Shown here piece after piece: positions 1-6,259 of a stretch of 13,211 nt of DNA. Source of the DNA: Hydrocurvibacter sp036169815. GTDB taxonomy: Bacteria; Campylobacterota; Campylobacteria; Campylobacterales; Sulfurimonadaceae. Under the pieces are notes generated by a model. That model worked only from the letters and a program-made list of their open reading frames with translations, was not told the origin of the DNA and made no database searches. Within the stretch, counting starts at the first letter, position 1; every line of letters starts with the position of its first letter. The translations under genes were made by a program, and so were the position numbers. Location: contig JAVHOA010000066.1 of NCBI GenBank assembly GCA_036169815.1, positions 1 to 13,211 on the forward strand, read 5' to 3'.

Positions 1-44
1 GCCGCGTTCCAGGCGACTGGATTCAACCACTCTCCCAATTGTCC
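1..44 (-). tRNA. tRNA-Ser(GGA), 5' part, cut by the window edge
   Basis: Read on the minus strand from 44 to 1, the sequence folds as the first 44 nt of a serine tRNA. It has a 7-nt acceptor strand GGACAAT, then TG, a 3-bp D stem GGA/TCC around a GAGTGGTTGAA loop, and an anticodon stem GTCGC/GCGGC enclosing the 7-nt loop CTGGAAC with anticodon GGA. The GAGTGGTTGAA D-loop is typical of the serine class. The variable arm, T arm and acceptor 3' strand lie beyond position 1, so integrity of the whole gene cannot be judged. The GGA anticodon should read UCC and UCU codons. Confidence 0.88.
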
Positions 45-61
45 ACGAGGTTGGAGAGTGG
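27..61. repeat. Inverted repeat spanning the tRNA-Ser leader and D arm
   Basis: CCACTCTCC at 27-35 is the exact reverse complement of GGAGAGTGG at 53-61. Allowing one bulged C, the arms extend to 27-38 and 51-61. The left arm lies in the acceptor/D-arm part of the tRNA and the right arm lies in the leader just downstream of the -10 element. The RNA could fold into a hairpin that competes with the tRNA D arm if transcription starts early enough to include the leader arm. It could also be chance or a remnant of duplicated tRNA sequence. Confidence 0.6.
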
Positions 62-62
62 C

Positions 63-68
63 ATTATA
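63..68 (-). promoter_or_regulatory. -10 element (extended TGC-TATAAT) for the tRNA-Ser gene
   Basis: On the minus strand the sequence TTTTTTGC-TATAAT ends 18 bp before the tRNA 5' end. It is a perfect -10 hexamer with an extended TGN and a preceding T tract. This is the usual form of the housekeeping promoter in Campylobacterota, which often lacks a recognisable -35. A GCC discriminator follows the hexamer, as at many stringently controlled stable-RNA promoters; that regulation is inferred. The element lies between the 3' end of the cupin gene and the tRNA. Confidence 0.75.
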
Positions 69-79
69 GCAAAAAAGTT

Positions 80-433
80 TTATAAAACCTTTATACAGTC
101 CTCTTGTTTTGGCACTAAACACAAAAAGCTATAAGTCTCTTCGCCGAGAGTTTCATATGCATGAGGCATATTTGCGGGAATGAGTAAAATATCGCCCGCC
201 TCAGCTTCAAACTGCGCTTCTCCGATAGTTACAAGCGCGCGTCCAGCTAAAACATATTGCTCATGTTCGATGATATTTGTATGCAGTGGCATGTGTCCGC
301 CCGCTTCTATCGTGAAGTTTCTCATAGCAAAGTTTGGAGACTCATCAGGTGAGAGCAACATCTTCATACCCACGCCTTTTCCCGCTTTTTGCGCTATAGT
401 TTCAACATTATCAATTTTTTTATGTAGGTACAT
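80..433 (-). CDS. Small single-domain cupin protein
   Basis: This 117-residue protein is a one-domain cupin, a cytoplasmic beta-barrel fold that usually holds a divalent metal. Motif 1 is visible around residues 46-64 (G46, H47, H51, E56-H57-E58, then G64) and motif 2 around 80-91 (GD, P86, H91). These give the His/Glu ligand set usual for metal-binding cupins. The family covers sugar isomerases, dioxygenases and simple ligand-binding proteins, and nothing here identifies the substrate. The start is the ATG at 433, preceded by AAGGATC at good spacing; an upstream in-frame start near 472 would intrude on the divergent gene and lacks a comparable ribosome site. It is transcribed away from the radical SAM gene, with 68 bp between the two start codons. 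Confidence 0.85.
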   Translation of the reverse strand: MYLHKKIDNVETIAQKAGKGVGMKMLLSPDESPNFAMRNFTIEAGGHMPLHTNIIEHEQYVLAGRALVTIGEAQFEAEAGDILLIPANMPHAYETLGEETYSFLCLVPKQEDCIKVL

Positions 434-501
434 TTTGATCCTTTTTGGAATTTTTTTGTAAAAGCATAACATAAAAAGTGTTGGAAAAAAGAGAGAAATT
501 T

Positions 502-1389
502 ATGAGCCATTTTCATCGCGTACATGTAGAGATTACCAATATTTGCGGGCTTGCATGTAGTTTTTGTCCGCCAAAACTCCAGCCCACAAAAACGATGAGT
601 TTGGAGTTTTTTGAGAAGATTTTAGGCGAGTTACAACCCTACACAAAAAATCTTGCCTTACATGTAATGGGCGATCCGCTCACGCTCTCAAACTTAGATA
701 AATATCTTGATCTCGCTCTTGCTAATGGCTTTGAAGTGGAGCTTACAACCAGTGGCTATTATCTCAAAAAAAATCCTTTGGGTACGCTCTTTCACCCCGC
801 TGTGCGCCAGCTCAACATCTCGCTCAATGCGTACAATAAAAACTCTTTAAATCTTGAGTTTGAGGCATACATGCAAGGGGTTTTAGATGTTTGCGATGAA
901 AAACTAGCAAACTATCCAAAACCTTTTATCAACCTTCGTGTTTGGAATCTTGATAGTTCCTTGTCGGAGCGCTCTTTTAATGAAGCGCTTTTTGAGGTTT
1001 TGCAAGAGCACTTTTTAGAGAAAATATCTTTAGAAGAAGTGCTTACATGTAAGCTAAAATCACTGCGTCTTGCACCTAAAATACTCCTCAACTTTGATAG
1101 CTATTTTGAGTGGCCATCGCTTGCCTCAAAGCATGAAAGTCACGCAACATGTTATGGACTCAAATCGCATATTGGCATTTTGGCAAACGGGGTTGTCGTG
1201 CCATGTTGTCTTGATGGCGAGGGCGTTATCAACCTTGGAGACTTACATGTAAAGCCGTTAAAAGAGATACTTGAGTCAAAAAGAGCCAAAGCGATGCGAG
1301 AGGGTTTTGCAAACCACAAAGCCGTTGAAGAGCTTTGTTTAAAATGCAGCTATAAAGATAGATTTGGGGTACCCACCGTGAAGCCTTAG
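502..1389 (+). CDS. Radical SAM/SPASM domain protein, substrate unknown
   Basis: This 295-residue protein carries the radical SAM iron-sulfur motif CxxxCxxC at residues 15-22 (C15, C19, C22), right after a short beta strand, as in MoaA and PqqE relatives. A C-terminal SPASM-like region follows, with cysteines at about 217, 235-236, 279 and 282, which should bind at least one auxiliary [4Fe-4S] cluster. Family knowledge predicts reductive SAM cleavage and radical chemistry, often peptide or protein modification. No precursor peptide gene is apparent beside it, so the substrate is open. The ATG at 502 is chosen because AGAGAG precedes it at normal spacing; the in-frame GTG at 478 has no clear ribosome site. 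The gene contains three exact copies of the TTACATGTAA palindrome (658, 1043, 1243) and converges on cobQ. Confidence 0.87.
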   Translation: MSHFHRVHVEITNICGLACSFCPPKLQPTKTMSLEFFEKILGELQPYTKNLALHVMGDPLTLSNLDKYLDLALANGFEVELTTSGYYLKKNPLGTLFHPAVRQLNISLNAYNKNSLNLEFEAYMQGVLDVCDEKLANYPKPFINLRVWNLDSSLSERSFNEALFEVLQEHFLEKISLEEVLTCKLKSLRLAPKILLNFDSYFEWPSLASKHESHATCYGLKSHIGILANGVVVPCCLDGEGVINLGDLHVKPLKEILESKRAKAMREGFANHKAVEELCLKCSYKDRFGVPTVKP

Positions 1390-1408
1390 TGAATAAATAG
1401 AAATTGAA

Positions 1409-1437
1409 AAAGAGCTTTAATCTTTCAAAAGCGCTTT
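1409..1437 (-). terminator. Possible terminator hairpin at the end of the cobQ operon
   Basis: AAAGCGCTTT (1428-1437) can pair with AAAGAGCTTT (1409-1418) with one mismatch and a 9-nt loop. On the minus strand a run of T residues follows the stem. The first arm lies within the last codons of cobQ and the stem is AT-rich, so it would be a weak terminator. It sits between converging genes and could act from both sides. This is the only hairpin candidate I see there. Confidence 0.3.
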
Positions 1438-2805
1438 GTGGATGAAGTCGATATCCACATTTTGCTCTACATGCAAGGCAAACTCTTTGATTTTTTGACG
1501 TTTGTAGTGTTGAAAATCATACCCTTTGTAAGCGGGATTGATTTTGCTAAAGAGTTTGCTGCGTATTGCATCACTTTCAAAAAATCCATGCACAAAGGTT
1601 CCATAAAGATTTTTATGCTTTTTGGCACTCTTTTTTGCCACTCCGTTGTGGATCTCGTACCCTTGCACGTTGCAATCAAAGAGCTCATAATTCTCTTTTT
1701 TGAGCACTTTTTTCTCTTTAAAAACAACGTCACCTTCAAACCTTGCAAATCCTTGCGATTCCTCGATTTGTGACTCGATGTGCAACGGGTCACAAATGCG
1801 CTCAAACATCATCTCGTATCCGCCGCAAATCGCAACGATGGTTCTTTTTTTCTCTTTTAAAATCTGCTCAAACCCCATCTCTCGCAGCCATGCCAAATCT
1901 TCTATGACTCTTTTGGTTCCTGGAATGATGAGTAGGTTTACATGGTAGGCTTCGCTTGGATTTGTGATGAAACTGAGTTCTATCTCTTCATCGGCAATGA
2001 GTGGCTCAAAATCGGTAAAATTGCTGATATGAGGCAGTTTGATAACGCCGACTTTTATGATGGCTTTTGCATGATTTTGGGTGTAGTTTGTGAGTGATTG
2101 CGCATCTTCAAAGCCGAGATTGAAGGGTTTGTATGGCACAACACCCAAAACTTTTATCCCAAAACGCTCCTCCAAAATAGCGATGCCATCCTCAAAAAGA
2201 GTGATGTCACCTCGAAACTTATTGATGATAACACCGATGATATTTTTTTTCAAGCTCTTTGGAAGCAGTGCCACAACACCGACAATAGAAGCAAAAACGC
2301 CACCGCGCTCTATGTCTGCGACCAGCACAATTTTTGTCTTAAACTCCTGTGCGACATAAATATTTGAGAGGTCTTTGTCCATTAAGTTGAGCTCCACTGG
2401 ACTTCCTGCACCCTCGGCGACGATACACTCATACTCTTTGGAGAGCTTTTTAAACGCTTTTTTTACATGTGGTTTGAGTGAATGTATATTTTTAAAATAT
2501 TCATGCAACCCCACATCTGCCACTGCCTCTCCGTTGATGATGAGATGTGCGGCATTGTTGGAGCCCGATTTTATCAAAATGGGGTTCATAAAATGGGAAG
2601 TTGGGATGCCGATAGACTCCGCGGCAAAGTGTTGAGGCGTGGCAATCTCTCCGCCATCATCGCAGACGTGCGAGTTGTTGGAGACATTTTGCGCTTTAAA
2701 AGGTGCGACTTTTACGCCTCTTTGGTGCAAGAGGTAAGTCAGGGCAAAGGAAAGGGTCGATTTTCCCGCATCGCTTGCGGTTCCAAAAACGCTCAGAGAG
2801 TTCAT
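1417..2805 (-). CDS. cobQ: Cobyric acid synthase (CobQ/CbiP)
   Basis: This enzyme amidates side chains b, d, e and g of adenosylcobyrinic acid a,c-diamide using glutamine and ATP, giving adenosylcobyric acid in cobamide synthesis. The 462-residue protein has the N-terminal dethiobiotin-synthetase-like ATPase domain with a P-loop variant FGTASDAGKST (7-17). A C-terminal class I glutamine amidotransferase domain follows, with nucleophile C327 in ICGGYEMM, the YEIHNG motif (H386) and the catalytic histidine H406 in GTFVHG. The length is near normal for the family. The ATG at 2805 overlaps the stop of the upstream gene (ATGA) and has a GGGAG site 8 nt before it. A GTG at 2814 is in frame, but the ribosome site abuts it. 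It is the last gene of the run and is probably translationally coupled to the Cys-rich protein. Confidence 0.94.
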   Translation of the reverse strand: MNSLSVFGTASDAGKSTLSFALTYLLHQRGVKVAPFKAQNVSNNSHVCDDGGEIATPQHFAAESIGIPTSHFMNPILIKSGSNNAAHLIINGEAVADVGLHEYFKNIHSLKPHVKKAFKKLSKEYECIVAEGAGSPVELNLMDKDLSNIYVAQEFKTKIVLVADIERGGVFASIVGVVALLPKSLKKNIIGVIINKFRGDITLFEDGIAILEERFGIKVLGVVPYKPFNLGFEDAQSLTNYTQNHAKAIIKVGVIKLPHISNFTDFEPLIADEEIELSFITNPSEAYHVNLLIIPGTKRVIEDLAWLREMGFEQILKEKKRTIVAICGGYEMMFERICDPLHIESQIEESQGFARFEGDVVFKEKKVLKKENYELFDCNVQGYEIHNGVAKKSAKKHKNLYGTFVHGFFESDAIRSKLFSKINPAYKGYDFQHYKRQKIKEFALHVEQNVDIDFIHKALLKD

Positions 2806-3227
2806 CGCATACACTCCCTCATCGCATTTTTCCAGTCAAGATCAAATTTTTGCTCGATATATTTTTTACTATGTGGCACTGTACAAGCGGAGCAATCTTG
2901 ATGGATGGCATCACCGTAAGTCGCAAGCGTGCCGTCTTTAGCATCGATGGCGCAAAAGCTGTATTTCGTTTTTTCCTCTATTTTTTCGATTCCCTCATTT
3001 TTAAAACGAAAGTGAGGACAAGCGCAAAAGTAGCAGTTTAAGTAGGGAATATCGTGGCATTTTTTTTGCGTTTCATACAAAAGGCAGAATTTTTCTTCGT
3101 TTTTTACCATATTTGAAAACTCAAAATAATCGATAATCTGCTCCTTTGTAAAGTTTTGGGCTTGCAGCTTTTTGATGATGCTTGCATGTTTTTTGGCATG
3201 TGCTTCAAACCATTCAGAGTAAGTCAT
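2802..3227 (-). CDS. Cys-rich small-domain protein (PF04071-like) linked to cobalamin genes
   Basis: This is a 141-residue cytoplasmic protein. Its middle and end match, by eye, the cysteine-rich small domain family (PF04071/COG2158), which is often found beside cobalamin genes and has no firm function. The signature is NCYFCACP with C65, C68 and C70, then D111-C112-SAC115-TVPH, ending in H119. Further cysteines are C48, C57, C92 and C139. The spacing suggests binding of a metal or an iron-sulfur cluster, which is an inference. The first 45 residues form a predicted helical N-terminal extension. The ATG at 3227 has AAGGA before it and overlaps the preceding gene by 14 bp; its stop overlaps the cobQ start. 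This tight coupling argues that it works with CobQ or with corrinoid handling. Confidence 0.78.
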   Translation of the reverse strand: MTYSEWFEAHAKKHASIIKKLQAQNFTKEQIIDYFEFSNMVKNEEKFCLLYETQKKCHDIPYLNCYFCACPHFRFKNEGIEKIEEKTKYSFCAIDAKDGTLATYGDAIHQDCSACTVPHSKKYIEQKFDLDWKNAMRECMR

Positions 3228-3792
3228 CTTGTTCCTTGGTAAACGATCTTATTAGAAAGAAGATGATAACAAGTTCATTGATAAAAAGAACTAAATTCAT
3301 ACCATACACTTGCATGTTTTTATCGCTTACATGTAAGCCAAATTCTAAGAACTTGTAAAAAAGATAGGAGAGCGCCATACCCGCAAGATAGCCTTTTTGT
3401 TTGGCAACATCCACAAAGGTAAGCAGTGTTGATTTTTTTAAAAAGAGTGTTTCGGCGCGTACAAGGTAAGAACCAAAAATAAAGCTTGCCTGATAACTGA
3501 TGTAATAAAGCAGAGCGCTTGTGTAGTTAAAAGAAAAAAGCAGAAAATAGGTGATGCCAAGAAGCAAAACAAGCTCAACAAAAAGCGAGATTTTAAAAAA
3601 ATAGCCCACATGTAAGATCTTGACATAGAGTTTGGCAACCAGTAACATACAAACTGCCAAAATGATGCCACCCGCCGAATACACAGAGGGTTCAAGAGGC
3701 ACATAAACCGTAAAAATACTCCCAATCCCAAGCCCCATAAACACAGAGTTTAAAAATTTATACCGTAAAAACTCTCGTGCTATGATTTTCAT
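3214..3792 (-). CDS. Six-helix inner-membrane protein, candidate corrinoid-related permease
   Basis: I do not recognise a named family. The 192-residue protein is mostly hydrophobic, with about six membrane segments near residues 12-31, 37-55, 62-86, 88-110, 133-152 and 163-183, and a charged C-terminal tail. There is no signal peptide. It has one cysteine, C48, within the second segment. Size and topology recall small vitamin permeases such as BtuM, but they also fit half of a major-facilitator protein, and sequence alone does not decide. The ATG at 3792 has TAAGG upstream. It follows the TonB-dependent receptor by 8 bp and overlaps the Cys-rich gene, so a role in moving the receptor's substrate across the inner membrane is a reasonable inference. 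Two TTACATGTAA-type palindromes occur in it (3327 exact, 3606 variant). Confidence 0.72.
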   Translation of the reverse strand: MKIIAREFLRYKFLNSVFMGLGIGSIFTVYVPLEPSVYSAGGIILAVCMLLVAKLYVKILHVGYFFKISLFVELVLLLGITYFLLFSFNYTSALLYYISYQASFIFGSYLVRAETLFLKKSTLLTFVDVAKQKGYLAGMALSYLFYKFLEFGLHVSDKNMQVYGMNLVLFINELVIIFFLIRSFTKEQDDLL

Positions 3793-3800
3793 TTTTTACC

Positions 3801-5744
3801 TTAGAACTTAAGTTTGAATCCTGCGATTGCAGTGGTTGTGAAGTTTACTGGATAGATGGCATCATCGTGTATCCATAAACCATTTTTTTGGTTCAATAAG
3901 TTGTTTATTTTAGCAAAGATTTCCCAAGTTTTTTTCGCATACGTTGCTGAGATGTCCGTACTCATATATGCGTCTTGTTTCTGGGCAAAATTGTTTTCAA
4001 AATCATCAGCTGCATAGGCTTCGCTTCTATAGCTTTGAGTCAGTGCCAAAGTTGTTGCTTCATTTGGCAAATATGTAAGCGTCGCTTTGATATTGTGATT
4101 ACTGACACCTGGAAGCTGGCTGCCTGAGTAGTCAATGGTACTGGATGCTTTTTCTGCATCAATAATTGCTTGGACATAGTTATAATTTAGAGCAAGATTC
4201 AATTCTTTATTAATGATAAATTTGTCATAAAAATCAAGGCCATATTTATGTGATTTGTCGATGTTTGTGTTTTTTGCTCCGGCATAATTTACACCTGCAT
4301 AGTAATAGATTTCATCACTCAAAGCTATATAATAAGTTGAAATTTTTAATTTGTTGTTTTTTTGGATGTTGTTATAGCCAACTTCAAAATTATTTGCTTT
4401 TGAAGGATTGACGTATCCTGTATAGGAGCTTGTGAAAAAACTAAAGAGTCTATCTAAACTTGCCGATTCATAAGAGTGAGAGTAGTTTGCAAAAACTGAA
4501 TTAGAGTGGTCAAATAAATAGTTAATACCTAATTCTGCACCGTGAAGATAATCACTTTTATTTTCTTTGTTTTTCATATCAAAATTGACAGTTTCATATC
4601 TATAACCAGCTTTTAATGTTAAATCATTGAAACGAAATTGATTCATCATATACAAAGCTTGATTATCTTTGGTAGCATCAAAAGTTGAAGACTCTTTTGT
4701 AAAATTACCATTATTTTTATCAAAACCTATTATCCAAGAATAGAAATCACTCGTATATTCAAGGGACAATTTTGCGGATTTATAACGTGAATCATAAATA
4801 GATCCATAAGTTATATAGTTTGATTGTTTGTTTTCATTTGAAACATCAAGATTGACGCAAAGAGCATCATTTATAAAATAAGTTCCTCCAAGCGCAATTG
4901 CATCGCTACTGTAGGTTTGATGTGTTGATGAACTTAGTGAAGGTCCAAAACCATAATCAACTGTGCCTTGTTGAGTAGGAGTTTGTTTGTACTCGTTTGC
5001 CGTCATTGTACCTGCGTAAATTACATCCGTCTTAGTTGTTGAAGCATTCAAATGTAGTTCTAAATCTTTTAAAGGATTGTAAATAATATTAGTTCCAAAG
5101 GTAGAGAATCTATTTTGATCTTTATTTTTATTTTCTATCTCTCGAATACCATCATTTTTTTGAGCTTCACCATTTACAGATATAGAAAGTTTGTCAGTAT
5201 GTGAGCCAAAGTAAAATGATCCATCAGCAGCTCCATGGGTGCCTCCGTAAAAACTCACCTCTTTGTCATTGTTTTGTTTTGTAGTAATATTAATTACGCC
5301 ACCGTTTGCTCCATCGCCAGCAGTTACAATTCCACTTGATTTTATAATCTCAATTTTTTCGATCGAGTCTGGAGAAATTGAGGATAAGAGTTGTGGTGTC
5401 ATATCTACATTGTTTAATTTTCTTCCATTGAGCGTGACAACAATATTTTGATAGCCATTATTAACACCATAGCCACGAAGGTCAATATTCTGTAAAAATG
5501 GGTTGCCATACGCGCTTGTTACAAATAGTGAACTTGCTTTTCCTAAAAACTCATACACATTTTGCACATGTGCTTTTTCTATATCTTGGGCTGTATATAT
5601 TTCCACGGCATCTGTGGATTTGAGCTCATCTGTTTTGATGGCTGTAGAGTCGATGGAAAGAGGTACTAAAACGATGCTCTCCTGCGCGTGCACTGCGCTT
5701 AAAAAAGCGACGGTGATAAGGGATATTTTTATACTATTTTTCAT
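3801..5744 (-). CDS. TonB-dependent outer-membrane receptor, probably for corrinoids (BtuB-like)
   Basis: This 647-residue protein has a clear signal peptide (1-20, cleavage after AHA) and a TonB-box-like stretch ESIVLV just after it. The plug domain spans about 40-157 and contains NIDLRGYG and the GGVINITTK end motif. A roughly 490-residue beta barrel ends in phenylalanine (AGFKLKF), as outer-membrane barrels do. It should import a scarce nutrient with energy from TonB-ExbB-ExbD. The substrate is inferred as a corrinoid from the four-gene run that ends in cobQ; iron chelates remain possible. No cobalamin riboswitch is visible upstream. The barrel is richer in Asn, Tyr and Ser than neighbouring proteins, which is normal for the family. 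It has no exact TTACATGTAA, only the related GCACATGTGC at 5574-5583. Confidence 0.9.
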   Translation of the reverse strand: MKNSIKISLITVAFLSAVHAQESIVLVPLSIDSTAIKTDELKSTDAVEIYTAQDIEKAHVQNVYEFLGKASSLFVTSAYGNPFLQNIDLRGYGVNNGYQNIVVTLNGRKLNNVDMTPQLLSSISPDSIEKIEIIKSSGIVTAGDGANGGVINITTKQNNDKEVSFYGGTHGAADGSFYFGSHTDKLSISVNGEAQKNDGIREIENKNKDQNRFSTFGTNIIYNPLKDLELHLNASTTKTDVIYAGTMTANEYKQTPTQQGTVDYGFGPSLSSSTHQTYSSDAIALGGTYFINDALCVNLDVSNENKQSNYITYGSIYDSRYKSAKLSLEYTSDFYSWIIGFDKNNGNFTKESSTFDATKDNQALYMMNQFRFNDLTLKAGYRYETVNFDMKNKENKSDYLHGAELGINYLFDHSNSVFANYSHSYESASLDRLFSFFTSSYTGYVNPSKANNFEVGYNNIQKNNKLKISTYYIALSDEIYYYAGVNYAGAKNTNIDKSHKYGLDFYDKFIINKELNLALNYNYVQAIIDAEKASSTIDYSGSQLPGVSNHNIKATLTYLPNEATTLALTQSYRSEAYAADDFENNFAQKQDAYMSTDISATYAKKTWEIFAKINNLLNQKNGLWIHDDAIYPVNFTTTAIAGFKLKF

Positions 5745-5753
5745 ATTTTTCCT

Positions 5754-6113
5754 TTAAATTTTTGATATTTTTTTGCTTACATGTAAGGGTTTTTTTGGTG
5801 GTGAGATGGAGCTATTGAGTGTTAGAAAAATTTGGGGTTTGGATTTTTGGTGCGCGTGGAGTTTGAGGGTTTTTTTGGTGCGTCTTTTGTAAAAACAGTT
5901 ACACTGGCAAGGCTTTTGTGAGAGTTCTAGTGTACCGAGAATGGCGGCGAGCTCTTCCTCTTGCTCCTCAGCTTCAAGCACATCGCTTGCAAAATGAGTC
6001 ATGTGAAAACTTTGTACTCGTGAACACTGTGCGTCCAGCGTTACTTGGTTAGTAGTAGCGGTGATGGCACGAAGCGTAAAGTAGTTTTTACCAAATCCAC
6101 GAGGAAGTTTCAT
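5754..6113 (-). CDS. Small Cys-containing protein of unknown function
   Basis: I do not recognise this 119-residue protein. Its N-terminal half looks folded. Residues 44-66 are acidic and probably helical, followed by a CQCNC cluster (C69, C71, C73) that could bind metal, with one more cysteine at C30. From about 77 on it is Lys-rich and of low complexity, partly encoded by a 15-bp repeated sequence. The ATG at 6113 is preceded by AAGAG; an upstream in-frame TTG at 6146 is less convincing. The stop lies 9 bp before the receptor start, so if it is real it heads the corrinoid run. Synteny and position support a gene, but the biased tail leaves open a shorter or decayed product. Confidence 0.5.
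   Translation of the reverse strand: MKLPRGFGKNYFTLRAITATTNQVTLDAQCSRVQSFHMTHFASDVLEAEEQEEELAAILGTLELSQKPCQCNCFYKRRTKKTLKLHAHQKSKPQIFLTLNSSISPPKKPLHVSKKISKI
5786..5880. repeat. 15-bp direct repeat pair
   Basis: AGGGTTTTTTTGGTG occurs at 5786-5800 and again at 5866-5880, exactly 80 bp apart, in the 3' part of the small Cys-containing gene. On the minus strand both copies are read in different frames relative to the repeat, since 80 is not a multiple of three. The pair could be a slippage or duplication remnant. Confidence 0.7.
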
Positions 6114-6259
6114 GTAGCTCTTTTTTGAGTAATATTGCCTCTGCAAATAGAAAAAATAAGTTTTTCAAAATTATTAAAGCGCATAATATTAATTTTTAAT
6201 TTCTTTTTCGGCATTATATCTCAATAGAACAGTTTTTTAAGAGTTGCGGGGGAGTTTAG
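6114..6259. promoter_or_regulatory. Shared divergent upstream region of the corrinoid run and the diguanylate cyclase
   Basis: This 146-bp AT-rich stretch separates two outward-reading transcription units and should hold both promoters. On the plus strand, a T-rich segment followed by CATTATATC around 6211-6220 is the best -10 candidate for the cyclase. On the minus strand, TATTATGC near 6184-6191 is a weak candidate. I see no sigma-54 or sigma-28 element, no convincing operator and no B12-box riboswitch. A strong ribosome site, GGGGGAG, precedes the cyclase ATG by 5 bp. Confidence 0.4.

Noticed and set aside
434..501. Upstream in-frame starts that would lengthen the cupin (to 472) and the radical SAM protein (to 478)
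   Set aside because: These extensions would leave almost no room between divergent genes and lack ribosome sites; the ATGs at 433 and 502 have them.
2482..2901. Long open frame on the plus strand opposite cobQ and the Cys-rich gene
   Set aside because: It lies opposite two well-supported genes and its translation shows no domain or motif.
6246..6252. G-run upstream of the cyclase as a phase-variation tract
   Set aside because: Only five G residues are present; they are better explained as the ribosome binding site GGGGGAG.
5745..6259. Possible cobalamin riboswitch ahead of the receptor operon
   Set aside because: I looked for a B12-box-like GCCACTG core and a long structured leader on the minus strand and found neither; only 9 bp separate the receptor start from the upstream small gene.
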